Assembly: GCF_040822065.1 (NCBI RefSeq)
Contig: NZ_CP162005.1
Span: 434,001 to 498,000, forward strand
Source: Pedobacter sp. WC2423
GTDB lineage: Bacteria > Bacteroidota > Bacteroidia > Sphingobacteriales > Sphingobacteriaceae
Length of the DNA stretch: 64,000 nucleotides
Direction: 5' to 3'
This document shows positions 43,791-52,543 of the stretch, in pieces. Each line of letters begins with the position of its first letter. The first letter of the stretch is position 1. The position numbers and the translations under genes were made by a program. The notes beneath the pieces are model-generated. The model searched no databases and was not told the DNA's origin. It was given only the letters and a program-made list of their open reading frames with translations.

Positions 43791-46700
43791 ATGCGGGATC
43801 AGCAAGAGAACAGTTATTCAAAAGAAGATGCTCAATATATTGTCGCCATAGGCGCCTCTGCGGGTGGTTTGGAGGCTATACATGAGTTTTTTGATAACAT
43901 GCCTCAAAGTTCAGATTTCGCATTTGTTGTGATTCAGCATCTCTCTTCGGATCATAAAAGTTTATTGGTAGAATTAGTCTCCAAGCATACACAAATGCAA
44001 GTGATTGAGGCGGCCCATAATATGCTGATACAGCAGGGATTTGTCTATATTATTCCCAATAATAAATTGATGACGGTAAGTAAAGGCCGTTTGAAACTTG
44101 CTGATAAATCAAAAATTAAAGCGCCTAATATGGCCGTGGATGTATTCCTGCATACGCTGGCTAAAGACAAAAAAGAAAAAGCTATCGCTATTATTCTTTC
44201 TGGTACAGGTACTGATGGTACTAAAGGAATTCAAAGTATCAAAGAAAACGGAGGAATGGTGCTGGTTCAGGATCCGTCTACTGCCAAGTTTGATGGAATG
44301 CCTAATAGTGCTATTTCACTGGGAGAGGCTGATTATATTCTTTCCCCCGCTAAAATGTTCCACGAATTGCTTAATCACGTCAATGAAGATCCATTAGAGG
44401 TGCTTGATCATAACAATGTCGATGAAAGCATGCTGGATACCATTTTTAAACTGGTACACGAACAAAGTGGTAATAATTTTAATCTGTATAAAACACCCAC
44501 AATCATCAGGCGTATTGGGCGCCGCATGAATGAGAATGGTTTCCATACACTGGAAAGTTACATCCAGTTTTTAAAAAATAATGTCAATGAAGTAAAAATA
44601 CTTGGACAAGACTTTTTAATTGGTGTAACCAAGTTCTTCAGAGATAAAGATCATTTCGAGTTTTTAGAGAAAAATATATTACCGGATATTATCAGCAATA
44701 AGAAAGAAAAGGAAGTTTTAAAGGTTTGGGTTTGTGCTTGCAGTACAGGGCAGGAGGCTTATACAATTGCTATTCTGATTAATGAATGTTTGGAACGGGC
44801 TGGGAAAACTTTGGAAGTGAAGATTTTTGCTACGGATATTGATCAGAAAAGTATAGAAATAGCTTCCAGAAACCAGTATCCTGAAAATATAAAAAAGGAG
44901 GTTCCAGCTGCGTTATTTAAAAAGTATTTTGTTCAGGAAGGTGATTTTTATAGCGTCAGTCCAATAATCAGAAAGCAGATGGTTTTTGTGAAACATGATG
45001 TGATCAAATCGCCGCCTTTTATTAAGAATGATCTGGTGAGCTGCCGGAACATGCTGATTTATATGAATAAGACGCTTCAGGAAAAGGTACTTTCTACTTT
45101 GCATTTTTCACTGAATAAGGGAGGGTACTTGTTCCTGGGCTCGAGTGAAACTGCACATGTTTTAAAGGGTGGGGTTTCGGAAAGTGCAGAGAAGTGGAAA
45201 ATCTTTCAGAAATCCGGAGCGATCAATTATTCTTCATTTAATACCTATAATACTTCTGGAAGATTATTGATTTCGGAAGATAAAAATGGAAAAAGTATAC
45301 CTGAGCCGGCTCAGACTCCACTAGAAAAACGCTTCAATAAATTTATTGTTGATGATTTGGGTTATGCAGGTGTATTTATTGATAAGGGATATATTATAAA
45401 AGAGGTTATTGGGAACTATAAGAATTTCTTATCCTTACCAGATCAGAAAATTGAATTGAATATTCTGAAAATGGTTCCTAAAGAAATAGCTGTTGTCCTG
45501 AACACTGCTTTAAGAAAAGTATGGAAAGAAAATACTGTTGTTCATTTAAATAAGCTTCGTATCCATCAAAATGAAACGCCGTCACTTCTTAATATAGCTA
45601 TTCAGCCACCCGATGAGGCAGGATATACGATGCTTGCTTTTACAGCACATGCTGTTGATGTGGTTCCTGATAAAGATGATTCCAATAGTTCTCCCTTATC
45701 TTCATTACAGTATGATGAGTATGTGTTTGAACTGGAAGCTGAGTTAAATGAAAGCAGAAGCAATCTTCAGCTGGCTATGGAAGAAATGGAGACTACAAAT
45801 GAGGAGCTTCAGTCTACAAACGAGGAATTGCTTTCAGCGAACGAAGAATTACAGTCGGGTAATGAGGAATTACAATCCTTAAACGAAGAGCTTTATACAC
45901 TGAATACTGAACATCAGGTAAAGATTAAAGAGCTGGTTGAGTTGAATGATGACCTGGATAATTATTTCAGGAGTACAGATATTGGCCAGGTATTTCTGGA
46001 CTCAAACCTGTATATCCGTAAATTTAATGCGGCCGCTATTCATATCATCAATATGATTGAGGCGGATATAGGCCGTTCTTTTGTACAGATTTCTACTAAT
46101 CTGATTGCTGAAAACCTGATTTCAGAGGTAAGTTCTGTATTGGCTGGCGGGCCGGTTATTGAAAAAGAGGTAACGCTTAAAAGCGGTAAAAGAAGTCTGA
46201 TGCGGATCATGCCTTATGTCCGTAAGGATAGAAAGAGGGATGGGGCTGTCATCACTTTTGTTGATATTACACATATTACGGAACTGAATAATATTATTTC
46301 CGGTGTTTTTAATGCAAGTTTAAATGGTATCCTGGCCTTTACAGCCATTCGTAATAAAGAGGGGATTATTGTTGATTTTAAATGTACTTCGTTCAACGAT
46401 TCTGCTTTAAAGCTGCTTCAAAAAGATAAGATTGAACTTGAAAATGCATTGCTGGTTAAACAGCTTCCTGAACTGATTCAGGGAAGTTTATTTACTAAAT
46501 ATATAAACCTCGTAGAAAAGGGCAAAAATATAGAAACTGAATTTCAGGATGCCGCTAACAGATGGTATAAAATCGTTGCTGTAAAAATGTCGGATGGTTT
46601 TGTAGCTACGCTTTCGGATATTACAGATCAGAAAGCTGCGGAAGACAGGCTGAAGAAGAATTACAATGAACTGATTATTGCCAGAGAAAGTTTAAAAAAC

Positions 46701-48641
46701 CTGAATACAGAACTGGAAATCAAAGTTGCAGAACGTACAAAGGAACTGTCTGAAAGTGAAGAGCGCTTTAACCAGGTTTCCAGGGCAACCAATGATACGA
46801 TCTGGGATTGGAACCTGGTGGAGAATACCATGTGGAGGAGTGATAATTTTAATTCCATGTTCGGTTATGAGTCTACCGGAGAGAGCAGCAATATCAGGTT
46901 CTGGTTTGAAAAAATACATCCGGAAGACAGAAAGGTTGTACAGGATAGTGTATATGAGGCGATTAATACGAATAAAAAACAGTGGTCTGCGCAGTATAGG
47001 GTAAGGAAGCTTGATGGAAGTTATGCGATCATTCTGGATCGCGGATCAATTATGCACGATGATTTTGATACCCCTTACCGGATGGTCGGATCAATGGTTG
47101 ATGTGACCAGGTTGATTGAGACTGAGGCAAAACTAACTTCAAGTGAAGAGAAATTTGAAAAAGTATTTCATTCGAATATGATCGGAATGATGTTTTCAAA
47201 TCTTGATACCGGTTTGATCGCAGATGCAAATGACGTGTTTCTGCGGATGATTGGTTATAGTAAGCAAGACCTGACTGATGGACTGGACTGGACTAAAATT
47301 ACACCTCCGGAATACAATCAGGTTACTGAGGACGCCATGTCAAGGTTGAAAGCCGAAGGGGTTTGCCCGCCTTATGAAAAAGAATACATCCGTAAAGATG
47401 GAAGCCGGATTTTTGTGATGATCGGATCGGCTTTGTTAGGCAAGGATGCTGAAACAGTAACTTATATTATTGATATTACTGAGCAGAAGGTAGCGGAACA
47501 AAAAAGGGCGGAGCTTCAGCTTCAGGTTAAGAACCAACAAGAAGAGTTTTACAGGATCTTCAAAAATGCCCCGGCATTAATTACGATCAGAAGAGGTAAA
47601 GACCTGGTTTATGAATTTACCAACAATAAGTTTAATGAGTTTGTAGGAACGGAAGATTTTATCGGGCAAGCCTCGGCTGTTGCACATCCTAAATATATAG
47701 GCTCACCAATCGCGGAAATTGAGCAGCAGGTTTTAAGGACCGGTGAGACTCATATTGCCAAATCCTTCAATATAAAATATAAACATCCTGGTTACGGGGT
47801 GGCTGAACATTGGTTTGATTTTACCTTTATTCCTGTTTACACGGCCAATGGCGAGATAGATGGAATTGCATTCTTTGGTTTTGATGTGACTGATTTGCTC
47901 AAGGCACAGCAAACGACCAAAGACCTGATGCACAAAAAAGATGAATTCATGAGTATTGCAAGTCATGAATTGAAAACTCCGATTACCAGTATCAAAGGGT
48001 TCTTACAGCTGGCCTTAAGGTTTGCAGACAAGACACAGCAGAATAATCAGATGCTGACCTTGATTAGCAAGGCAGAGAAACAGGTTGGTAATTTAACTTC
48101 ACTGGTAAATGATTTGCTGGACGTCACCAAGATACAGGCGGGAAAAATGCAGTTTAATTATGCGCATTTTAATATCAAGAGTACTTTAGAAGAGTGTATT
48201 GATGATATCAGGCATACCGAAGATTACGAAATTATCATTGATCATATTGATGATATCCAGGTTTATGGAGATCAGCATAGAATAGAGCAGGTGGTTAACA
48301 ATTTCTTATCCAATGCGATTAAATATTCTCCAAAACACAGAACTGCAAGAGTGTATACAGAATTGATTGGGGATGATTTGAAGTTAACGGTTAAAGATTA
48401 TGGGATTGGCATACCTCAGGACAAGATTGAGAATGTATTTGATCGCTTTTTCAGAGTTGACGCGGTTTCTGCTATGTTTTCGGGTTTAGGACTGGGATTA
48501 TATATCTGTGCTGAAATTATTAGCAGGCACGGTGGCCAGATCGGTGTAAACAGTGTAGAAAATGAGGGCTCTGAGTTTTGGTTCCAAATACCAGTAAAAG
48601 GAGTGGAGAAGAAGGATGAAATAGCAAATGAAAGCAATTAA
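43791..48641 (+). CDS. CheB-CheR-PAS histidine kinase fusion
   Basis: A 1616-residue signalling protein. CheB methylesterase domain (about 15-195) with catalytic Ser23 in GASAGG, His in IQHLSS and Asp in SGTGTDG; CheR methyltransferase (about 205-470) with the SAM site VWVCACSTGQEAY; a coiled coil of EELQS-type repeats (about 642-725); four or more PAS domains to about 1375; then HisKA with His1392 in IASHELKTPITS and a HATPase_c with NNFLSNAIKYSP, DYGIGIPQ and GLGLGLYICAEII. There is no receiver domain. Chemotaxis receptors are absent nearby. It directly follows the phytochrome gene and is ended by a hairpin. Confidence 0.93.
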   Translation: MRDQQENSYSKEDAQYIVAIGASAGGLEAIHEFFDNMPQSSDFAFVVIQHLSSDHKSLLVELVSKHTQMQVIEAAHNMLIQQGFVYIIPNNKLMTVSKGRLKLADKSKIKAPNMAVDVFLHTLAKDKKEKAIAIILSGTGTDGTKGIQSIKENGGMVLVQDPSTAKFDGMPNSAISLGEADYILSPAKMFHELLNHVNEDPLEVLDHNNVDESMLDTIFKLVHEQSGNNFNLYKTPTIIRRIGRRMNENGFHTLESYIQFLKNNVNEVKILGQDFLIGVTKFFRDKDHFEFLEKNILPDIISNKKEKEVLKVWVCACSTGQEAYTIAILINECLERAGKTLEVKIFATDIDQKSIEIASRNQYPENIKKEVPAALFKKYFVQEGDFYSVSPIIRKQMVFVKHDVIKSPPFIKNDLVSCRNMLIYMNKTLQEKVLSTLHFSLNKGGYLFLGSSETAHVLKGGVSESAEKWKIFQKSGAINYSSFNTYNTSGRLLISEDKNGKSIPEPAQTPLEKRFNKFIVDDLGYAGVFIDKGYIIKEVIGNYKNFLSLPDQKIELNILKMVPKEIAVVLNTALRKVWKENTVVHLNKLRIHQNETPSLLNIAIQPPDEAGYTMLAFTAHAVDVVPDKDDSNSSPLSSLQYDEYVFELEAELNESRSNLQLAMEEMETTNEELQSTNEELLSANEELQSGNEELQSLNEELYTLNTEHQVKIKELVELNDDLDNYFRSTDIGQVFLDSNLYIRKFNAAAIHIINMIEADIGRSFVQISTNLIAENLISEVSSVLAGGPVIEKEVTLKSGKRSLMRIMPYVRKDRKRDGAVITFVDITHITELNNIISGVFNASLNGILAFTAIRNKEGIIVDFKCTSFNDSALKLLQKDKIELENALLVKQLPELIQGSLFTKYINLVEKGKNIETEFQDAANRWYKIVAVKMSDGFVATLSDITDQKAAEDRLKKNYNELIIARESLKNLNTELEIKVAERTKELSESEERFNQVSRATNDTIWDWNLVENTMWRSDNFNSMFGYESTGESSNIRFWFEKIHPEDRKVVQDSVYEAINTNKKQWSAQYRVRKLDGSYAIILDRGSIMHDDFDTPYRMVGSMVDVTRLIETEAKLTSSEEKFEKVFHSNMIGMMFSNLDTGLIADANDVFLRMIGYSKQDLTDGLDWTKITPPEYNQVTEDAMSRLKAEGVCPPYEKEYIRKDGSRIFVMIGSALLGKDAETVTYIIDITEQKVAEQKRAELQLQVKNQQEEFYRIFKNAPALITIRRGKDLVYEFTNNKFNEFVGTEDFIGQASAVAHPKYIGSPIAEIEQQVLRTGETHIAKSFNIKYKHPGYGVAEHWFDFTFIPVYTANGEIDGIAFFGFDVTDLLKAQQTTKDLMHKKDEFMSIASHELKTPITSIKGFLQLALRFADKTQQNNQMLTLISKAEKQVGNLTSLVNDLLDVTKIQAGKMQFNYAHFNIKSTLEECIDDIRHTEDYEIIIDHIDDIQVYGDQHRIEQVVNNFLSNAIKYSPKHRTARVYTELIGDDLKLTVKDYGIGIPQDKIENVFDRFFRVDAVSAMFSGLGLGLYICAEIISRHGGQIGVNSVENEGSEFWFQIPVKGVEKKDEIANESN

Positions 48642-48646
48642 ATATC

Positions 48647-48678
48647 AAGATCAGCCTTACGGGGATAAGACTGATCTT
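48647..48678. terminator. Bidirectional hairpin terminator
   Basis: AAGATCAG-C-CTTA (48647-48659) pairs with TAAG-A-CTGATCTT (48666-48678), 12 base pairs with one mismatch. It closes the histidine kinase transcript 5 bases after its stop and could also end a minus-strand transcript of the tRNA-like element. Confidence 0.7.
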
Positions 48679-48710
48679 TGAAATTCTTTGATCGGAAGAT
48701 CAGTTTAGAT

Positions 48711-48760
48711 GCAGAGGAAGGAATCGAACCTTCTGGTGCTGCCATTATTCAGCCCCCTGC
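48711..48760 (-). ncRNA. tRNA-like element lacking an anticodon arm
   Basis: On the minus strand an outer stem GCAGGG/CTCTGC (48755-48760 with 48711-48716, one G-U pair) encloses a D-arm-like hairpin GCTG/CAGC (48738-48741, 48750-48753) and a canonical T arm: GAAGG, loop TTCGATT, CCTTC (48717-48733). Four bases (ACCA) stand where the anticodon arm should be. It is too short for a working tRNA. It may be a deleted tRNA, an attachment-site remnant or a small structured RNA. A TATCTTTG box lies upstream. Confidence 0.45.
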
Positions 48761-48790
48761 TTTTTGAAAGTAGCACTTGTACTTCGGGTG

Positions 48791-48798
48791 CAAAGATA
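48791..48798 (-). promoter_or_regulatory. Putative -7 box of the tRNA-like element
   Basis: On the minus strand this reads TATCTTTG followed by CA, an exact TAnnTTTG box, about 31 bases before the tRNA-like fold. No clear TTTG -33 box is seen. Confidence 0.45.
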
Positions 48799-48986
48799 AG
48801 TCTCATATTAAGAATTTATGGGGGTGAAGCATGATTTAACAAAAGCTTAATATAGGTGATTTAACATACTGTTTTTATTCTTAAAAATGTTTTTGCTCTT
48901 ATAGCTAAGATTGTTTTATAAATATAATTTATTTTGATTAGATTAATTATAAATAAAGTATGTAGTTTTATGAAAAATAAACAGAT

Positions 48987-50630
48987 ATGAGAAAACACAA
49001 TTACCCTTTATTATTGATTTTTTTGCTAACCACCGTTGGTTTGGTTTCTTGTAAAAAGAATCAAGTTGCTAATGACCATGCCAATGGCAAAGATGGGAGC
49101 GGAAAAGATGAAACCATTGTCTTAATTGAAAGAGCATCTTCTAAACCATTTATCTTATCTAATAAGGCTTCTGGTAAGTCTGCATCTGGTGTACAAGTAA
49201 ATGGCTTACCAGATGGCCCTCTGGATATTAAATATTATTTAGGAAGATCTTATAATACAAAAATAAGTGAAATCGGGAGTCCTGATGGTGTGAAATTTCC
49301 AGTAATTGATATTGACAAACTTTATGCCGCTAATCCTGATTATTTCAAGAGTATAAAAATAGGAACTTCAGATGCTCAACGTTTTTCTTTTTCAGATTTT
49401 GAAAGATACCAGGAAAAATCTAATAAATCGAGCACTGTGACTGGTGGATTTTCCCTTAAAATAGGCTTTTTTTCTATTGGGACAAAGCATAAATTTACTA
49501 ACACTTTTTCTTCAGATGTAGTTACTGACAATAAAAAGGTATTCGGGGAACTCAATGTAAGGGTCAAGGACGCTTCTTATGAGCTTCTTTTGAGCAGCAA
49601 CGTAATAAAAAAGGTTAAAGAAGACTACTTAAATTCAACGTTTCTGGATGAATTGTATAACACTTCTCCAAGTGAATTTGTCAATAATTACGGTGCATTT
49701 TTAATCACAAATTTTATAGCAGGTGGAAGAGCAAATGCATTATTTACTGGGAGTTACCTTTCTACTTCTGACACGCAAACCAAAGAGAAGTCTATGGATA
49801 ATTCAATTAGCGCTTCTTATACATTCAAAGAGAAAAGTAAAGACTCAATAGGTGCAAACATTGGAATTGGTAATGGTAATGGTAGTACAATTGCAAAATC
49901 GAATAATATTGGTGAATTCAGAACCTCTGTAAAAACCTATGGTGGTAGTTATGGGTACAGCGCATTTACGGTTCCAAAGTCAATTGATGATGTGAATATT
50001 GATCTTTCAACTTGGGCATCTTCGATGAATGATAAAAGTAAACATGTGCTGATTGATTTTAATGATAATGGACTCAGACCGATTTCGGATCTTTTGTTGC
50101 AAGAAAATATTCGCTATAACTTAGACAGATATGCAATAACAAGTTCAGAGTCTAAACCACTTGAAGTGCCGCGGATTGAGGCTAGATGGAGATATATCAT
50201 GTCTGGTGGTATTGGGTTTGTTACCGTTGTATTGAAAACGCGCTTTGGTGATGAGTTGCTGATTAGTGACAATTCAACTGTTTTGCAATTCCAGGATTTG
50301 AATGCGATGCAGGCTTTTGCGAAACAAGAAGCATTGAAAAAGCTACCTTTTTATAAGGTCGCAGTTACAGCTAACTATATGAAAGCAGATGATGTCTCGA
50401 ATTATACAACTTCAATCGTTAATATTGACGAGGCAAGTATGAAAAAGTTTTACGATGTGAAACATAAGATGTTATATCTTTTATCTCAGGCAAATGGAAA
50501 GAAATTTGCTTATTCAATACACAATGATTTCTTATTAGATACTTATGCAATCAGGAATTGGGTTAACGGTATGGCAACGACAGTAGTAACTCCAACTGAA
50601 TTAGAAAGTTATACTATTATAGGATTATAA
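48987..50630 (+). CDS. MACPF-domain lipoprotein (pore-forming toxin-like)
   Basis: A 547-residue lipoprotein (leader to LTTVGLVSCKK, cysteine 22). The middle part has the MACPF signature: YGAFLITNFIAGG at residues 235-247, fitting the Y-G-x-x-x-x(6)-G-G pattern, flanked by stretches rich in Ser, Lys and Gly such as KIGFFSIGTKHKFTNTFSS and SASYTFKEKSKDSIGANIGIGNGNGS, the likely membrane-inserting helices. The C-terminal part (about 380-547) is a separate domain I do not recognise. Related Bacteroides proteins (BSAPs) kill relatives; others are of unknown role. The gene stands alone and has a strong terminator. Confidence 0.85.
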   Translation: MRKHNYPLLLIFLLTTVGLVSCKKNQVANDHANGKDGSGKDETIVLIERASSKPFILSNKASGKSASGVQVNGLPDGPLDIKYYLGRSYNTKISEIGSPDGVKFPVIDIDKLYAANPDYFKSIKIGTSDAQRFSFSDFERYQEKSNKSSTVTGGFSLKIGFFSIGTKHKFTNTFSSDVVTDNKKVFGELNVRVKDASYELLLSSNVIKKVKEDYLNSTFLDELYNTSPSEFVNNYGAFLITNFIAGGRANALFTGSYLSTSDTQTKEKSMDNSISASYTFKEKSKDSIGANIGIGNGNGSTIAKSNNIGEFRTSVKTYGGSYGYSAFTVPKSIDDVNIDLSTWASSMNDKSKHVLIDFNDNGLRPISDLLLQENIRYNLDRYAITSSESKPLEVPRIEARWRYIMSGGIGFVTVVLKTRFGDELLISDNSTVLQFQDLNAMQAFAKQEALKKLPFYKVAVTANYMKADDVSNYTTSIVNIDEASMKKFYDVKHKMLYLLSQANGKKFAYSIHNDFLLDTYAIRNWVNGMATTVVTPTELESYTIIGL

Positions 50631-50643
50631 AATCCACAATTGT

Positions 50644-50683
50644 AAAAGCCTGATGAATTCATTTTTATCAGGCTTTTATTTTT
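50644..50683 (+). terminator. Terminator of the MACPF gene
   Basis: AAAAGCCTGAT (50644-50654) pairs perfectly with ATCAGGCTTTT (50667-50677) over a 12-base loop, followed by ATTTTT. Confidence 0.9.
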
Positions 50684-50770
50684 ACAGCTCATTGATAACA
50701 TAATGTTTAATTTCTGTTCATATGAGTTGTTGAATTTTGGCCTGCTTATCAGTAAGACAGGCAGGCTAAT

Positions 50771-51337
50771 ATGGAACAACAGCAGGTACAAGATACAGTA
50801 GAGCGGATATTCAGTTTATATGAAACCCTTGGTGAGGAAGAATATGGTGAAAGTGTGAGTATGACCATGCATATGATGCAATGTGCGCAACTTGCGCAGC
50901 AGGCTGGTGAAACTGATGAAGTTGTACTCGCCGCTTTTTTACATGATATAGGCCATTTTCTGGAAGGTGATGAAAAGATGGATATTTACGGTACGCAGCA
51001 TCATGATGATCTGGGTGGCCGGTTTTTAGTGGATCTGGGTTTTCCGCAAAGAATGGGCGACCTGGTGTCGAGTCACGTTGCTGCGAAGAAATACCTGGTT
51101 TATGCGGAGCCGGCTTATTACGATGCGCTTTCGGAAGTGAGTAAGATTACACTTGAATTTCAGGGAGGTAAAATGACAGCTGAAGAGGCTGCTGAATTCG
51201 AAAAAGATCCATTGTTGCCGTTGTATGTTAAGATTCGTAAATGGGATGATTTAGGAAAAAATGCGGATAAACCGGTGCTGGCAGAGGAAATCCAGCTGAT
51301 GAAGGAAATGACACATCATTATCTGATGAACTTATAA
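50771..51337 (+). CDS. PhnZ-like HD-domain diiron oxygenase
   Basis: A 188-residue HD protein of the phosphonate-degradation HDIG family (PhnZ type). His34, His58-Asp59, His77 or His78, His102 and Asp159 or Asp160 can supply the two iron sites in the order known for PhnZ, and Tyr25-Gly-Glu27 matches the mobile Tyr/Glu pair at its active site. VAAKKYLV and SKITLEFQGG are further family marks. PhnZ cleaves 2-amino-1-hydroxyethylphosphonate to glycine and phosphate. No PhnY or phosphonate transporter is nearby, so the substrate here is open; it could also be another member such as an inositol oxygenase relative. Confidence 0.78.
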   Translation: MEQQQVQDTVERIFSLYETLGEEEYGESVSMTMHMMQCAQLAQQAGETDEVVLAAFLHDIGHFLEGDEKMDIYGTQHHDDLGGRFLVDLGFPQRMGDLVSSHVAAKKYLVYAEPAYYDALSEVSKITLEFQGGKMTAEEAAEFEKDPLLPLYVKIRKWDDLGKNADKPVLAEEIQLMKEMTHHYLMNL

Positions 51338-51444
51338 TCTTGATTATTTCTGCATAAATTTAGGTTAGAGCAGGACAGTTAATAACAGTTAGCTGATTAT
51401 AAAGCGGTATTATCGCTTATTATTCTAACCAGATATATAAATTT

Positions 51445-52521
51445 ATGCAGATCATTTTTGGAGTTATCTTCCATTTTATCGGGGGCTTCGCCTCTGGCAG
51501 CTTTTACATCCCCTATAAAAAAGTTAAAGACTGGGCCTGGGAAAGCTATTGGATCGTTGGCGGGATCTTCTCCTGGCTGATTGTGCCACCATTGGCAGCT
51601 TATTTAACCATTCCTGATTTTGCTGAAATTATCCAACATACCAGTGCTGCAATTATAGGATTAACCTATTTCTTTGGCGTATTGTGGGGAATAGGAGGGC
51701 TTACTTTCGGTTTGGGTGTACGGTATCTCGGGGTATCATTAGGCAGCTCCATCATATTGGGAATGAGTTCTGTTTTTGGCGCATTAATGCCATCAATTTA
51801 TTATGATTTTTATCCTAAAGCAGGCAAAGATACTTTTACTGATATTATAACGAGTCCGTGGGGGCAGCTAGTCATTGTCGGTTTAATCGTTTGTATAGCA
51901 GGTATTTTCATTTGCGGGAAAGCCGGGATGATGAAAGAAAAGGATCTGTCTGCACATCGGCAAACACAAGAAAGTGCGGAATTTAAAATAGGACTGGGTT
52001 TAACAGTTGCCGTGATTTCAGGGATACTCAGTTCCTGTTTCGCCTTTGGTATTGATGCAGGAAAGGACATGGCGCATGAGGCTAATCACTTATGGAAAAC
52101 GCTTCATCCGGGACAGGGAGAATTCCTTTTTCAAAATAATGTAACTTATATCGTGATTTTATGGGGAGGCCTAACGACCAATTTTATCTGGTGTATGCTG
52201 CTGAACGCTAAAAATAAAACATTCAAAGATTATACAAATAAAGAAGCCCCATTACTTAAGAATTATATTTTTTCTGCATTGGCAGGGATCACCTGGTTTT
52301 TACAGTTCTTTTTTTACGGAATGGGAGAAAGCAAACTAGGGAACGGTGCCAGTTCATGGATTTTACACATGGCCTTTATTATCCTGGTAGCCAATATCTG
52401 GGGATTAGTGCTGAATGAATGGAAAGCCGTATCGCGAAAAACATTCAGAACTGTGCTGGTTGGTATTGTATTTATTATCGCTTCTATCCTGATTGTAGGA
52501 TATGGAAATTCAATTAAATAG
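51445..52521 (+). CDS. rhaT: L-rhamnose/proton symporter RhaT
   Basis: A 358-residue transporter of the RhaT family with about ten transmembrane segments. MQIIFGVIFHFIGGFASGSFYIPYKKVKDWAWESYW is the characteristic start, and the ILSSCFAFGIDAG segment near residue 195 and WFLQFFFYGMGESKLG near residue 285 are also typical. It imports L-rhamnose with protons. It is the first gene of a five-gene plus-strand run for rhamnose use, which continues with only short gaps or overlaps up to the GH78 gene. Confidence 0.94.
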   Translation: MQIIFGVIFHFIGGFASGSFYIPYKKVKDWAWESYWIVGGIFSWLIVPPLAAYLTIPDFAEIIQHTSAAIIGLTYFFGVLWGIGGLTFGLGVRYLGVSLGSSIILGMSSVFGALMPSIYYDFYPKAGKDTFTDIITSPWGQLVIVGLIVCIAGIFICGKAGMMKEKDLSAHRQTQESAEFKIGLGLTVAVISGILSSCFAFGIDAGKDMAHEANHLWKTLHPGQGEFLFQNNVTYIVILWGGLTTNFIWCMLLNAKNKTFKDYTNKEAPLLKNYIFSALAGITWFLQFFFYGMGESKLGNGASSWILHMAFIILVANIWGLVLNEWKAVSRKTFRTVLVGIVFIIASILIVGYGNSIK

Positions 52522-52543
52522 TCACAAAAAAATATTCAATACT

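Larger units (their letters stand above)
48642..48986. other. Intergenic region with hairpin and tRNA-like element
   Basis: The 345-base spacer holds a terminator-like hairpin (48647-48678), a minus-strand tRNA-like fold (48711-48760) and its candidate promoter (48791-48798). From 48800 to 48986 it is very AT-rich and presumably contains the promoter of the MACPF gene, of which I see no clear form. Confidence 0.6.

Noticed and set aside
43791..48641. Chemotaxis locus
   Set aside because: CheB and CheR domains occur only as part of the fusion; no CheA, CheW, CheY or receptor genes are nearby.
48711..48800. Selenocysteine-type tRNA with a long variable arm, or a tmRNA start (the minus strand has GGGGCTGA and a TTTCAAA loop)
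   Set aside because: No matching 5' acceptor strand or D arm is found for a long tRNA, and a tmRNA would need about 350 bases, which are not available before the kinase gene.
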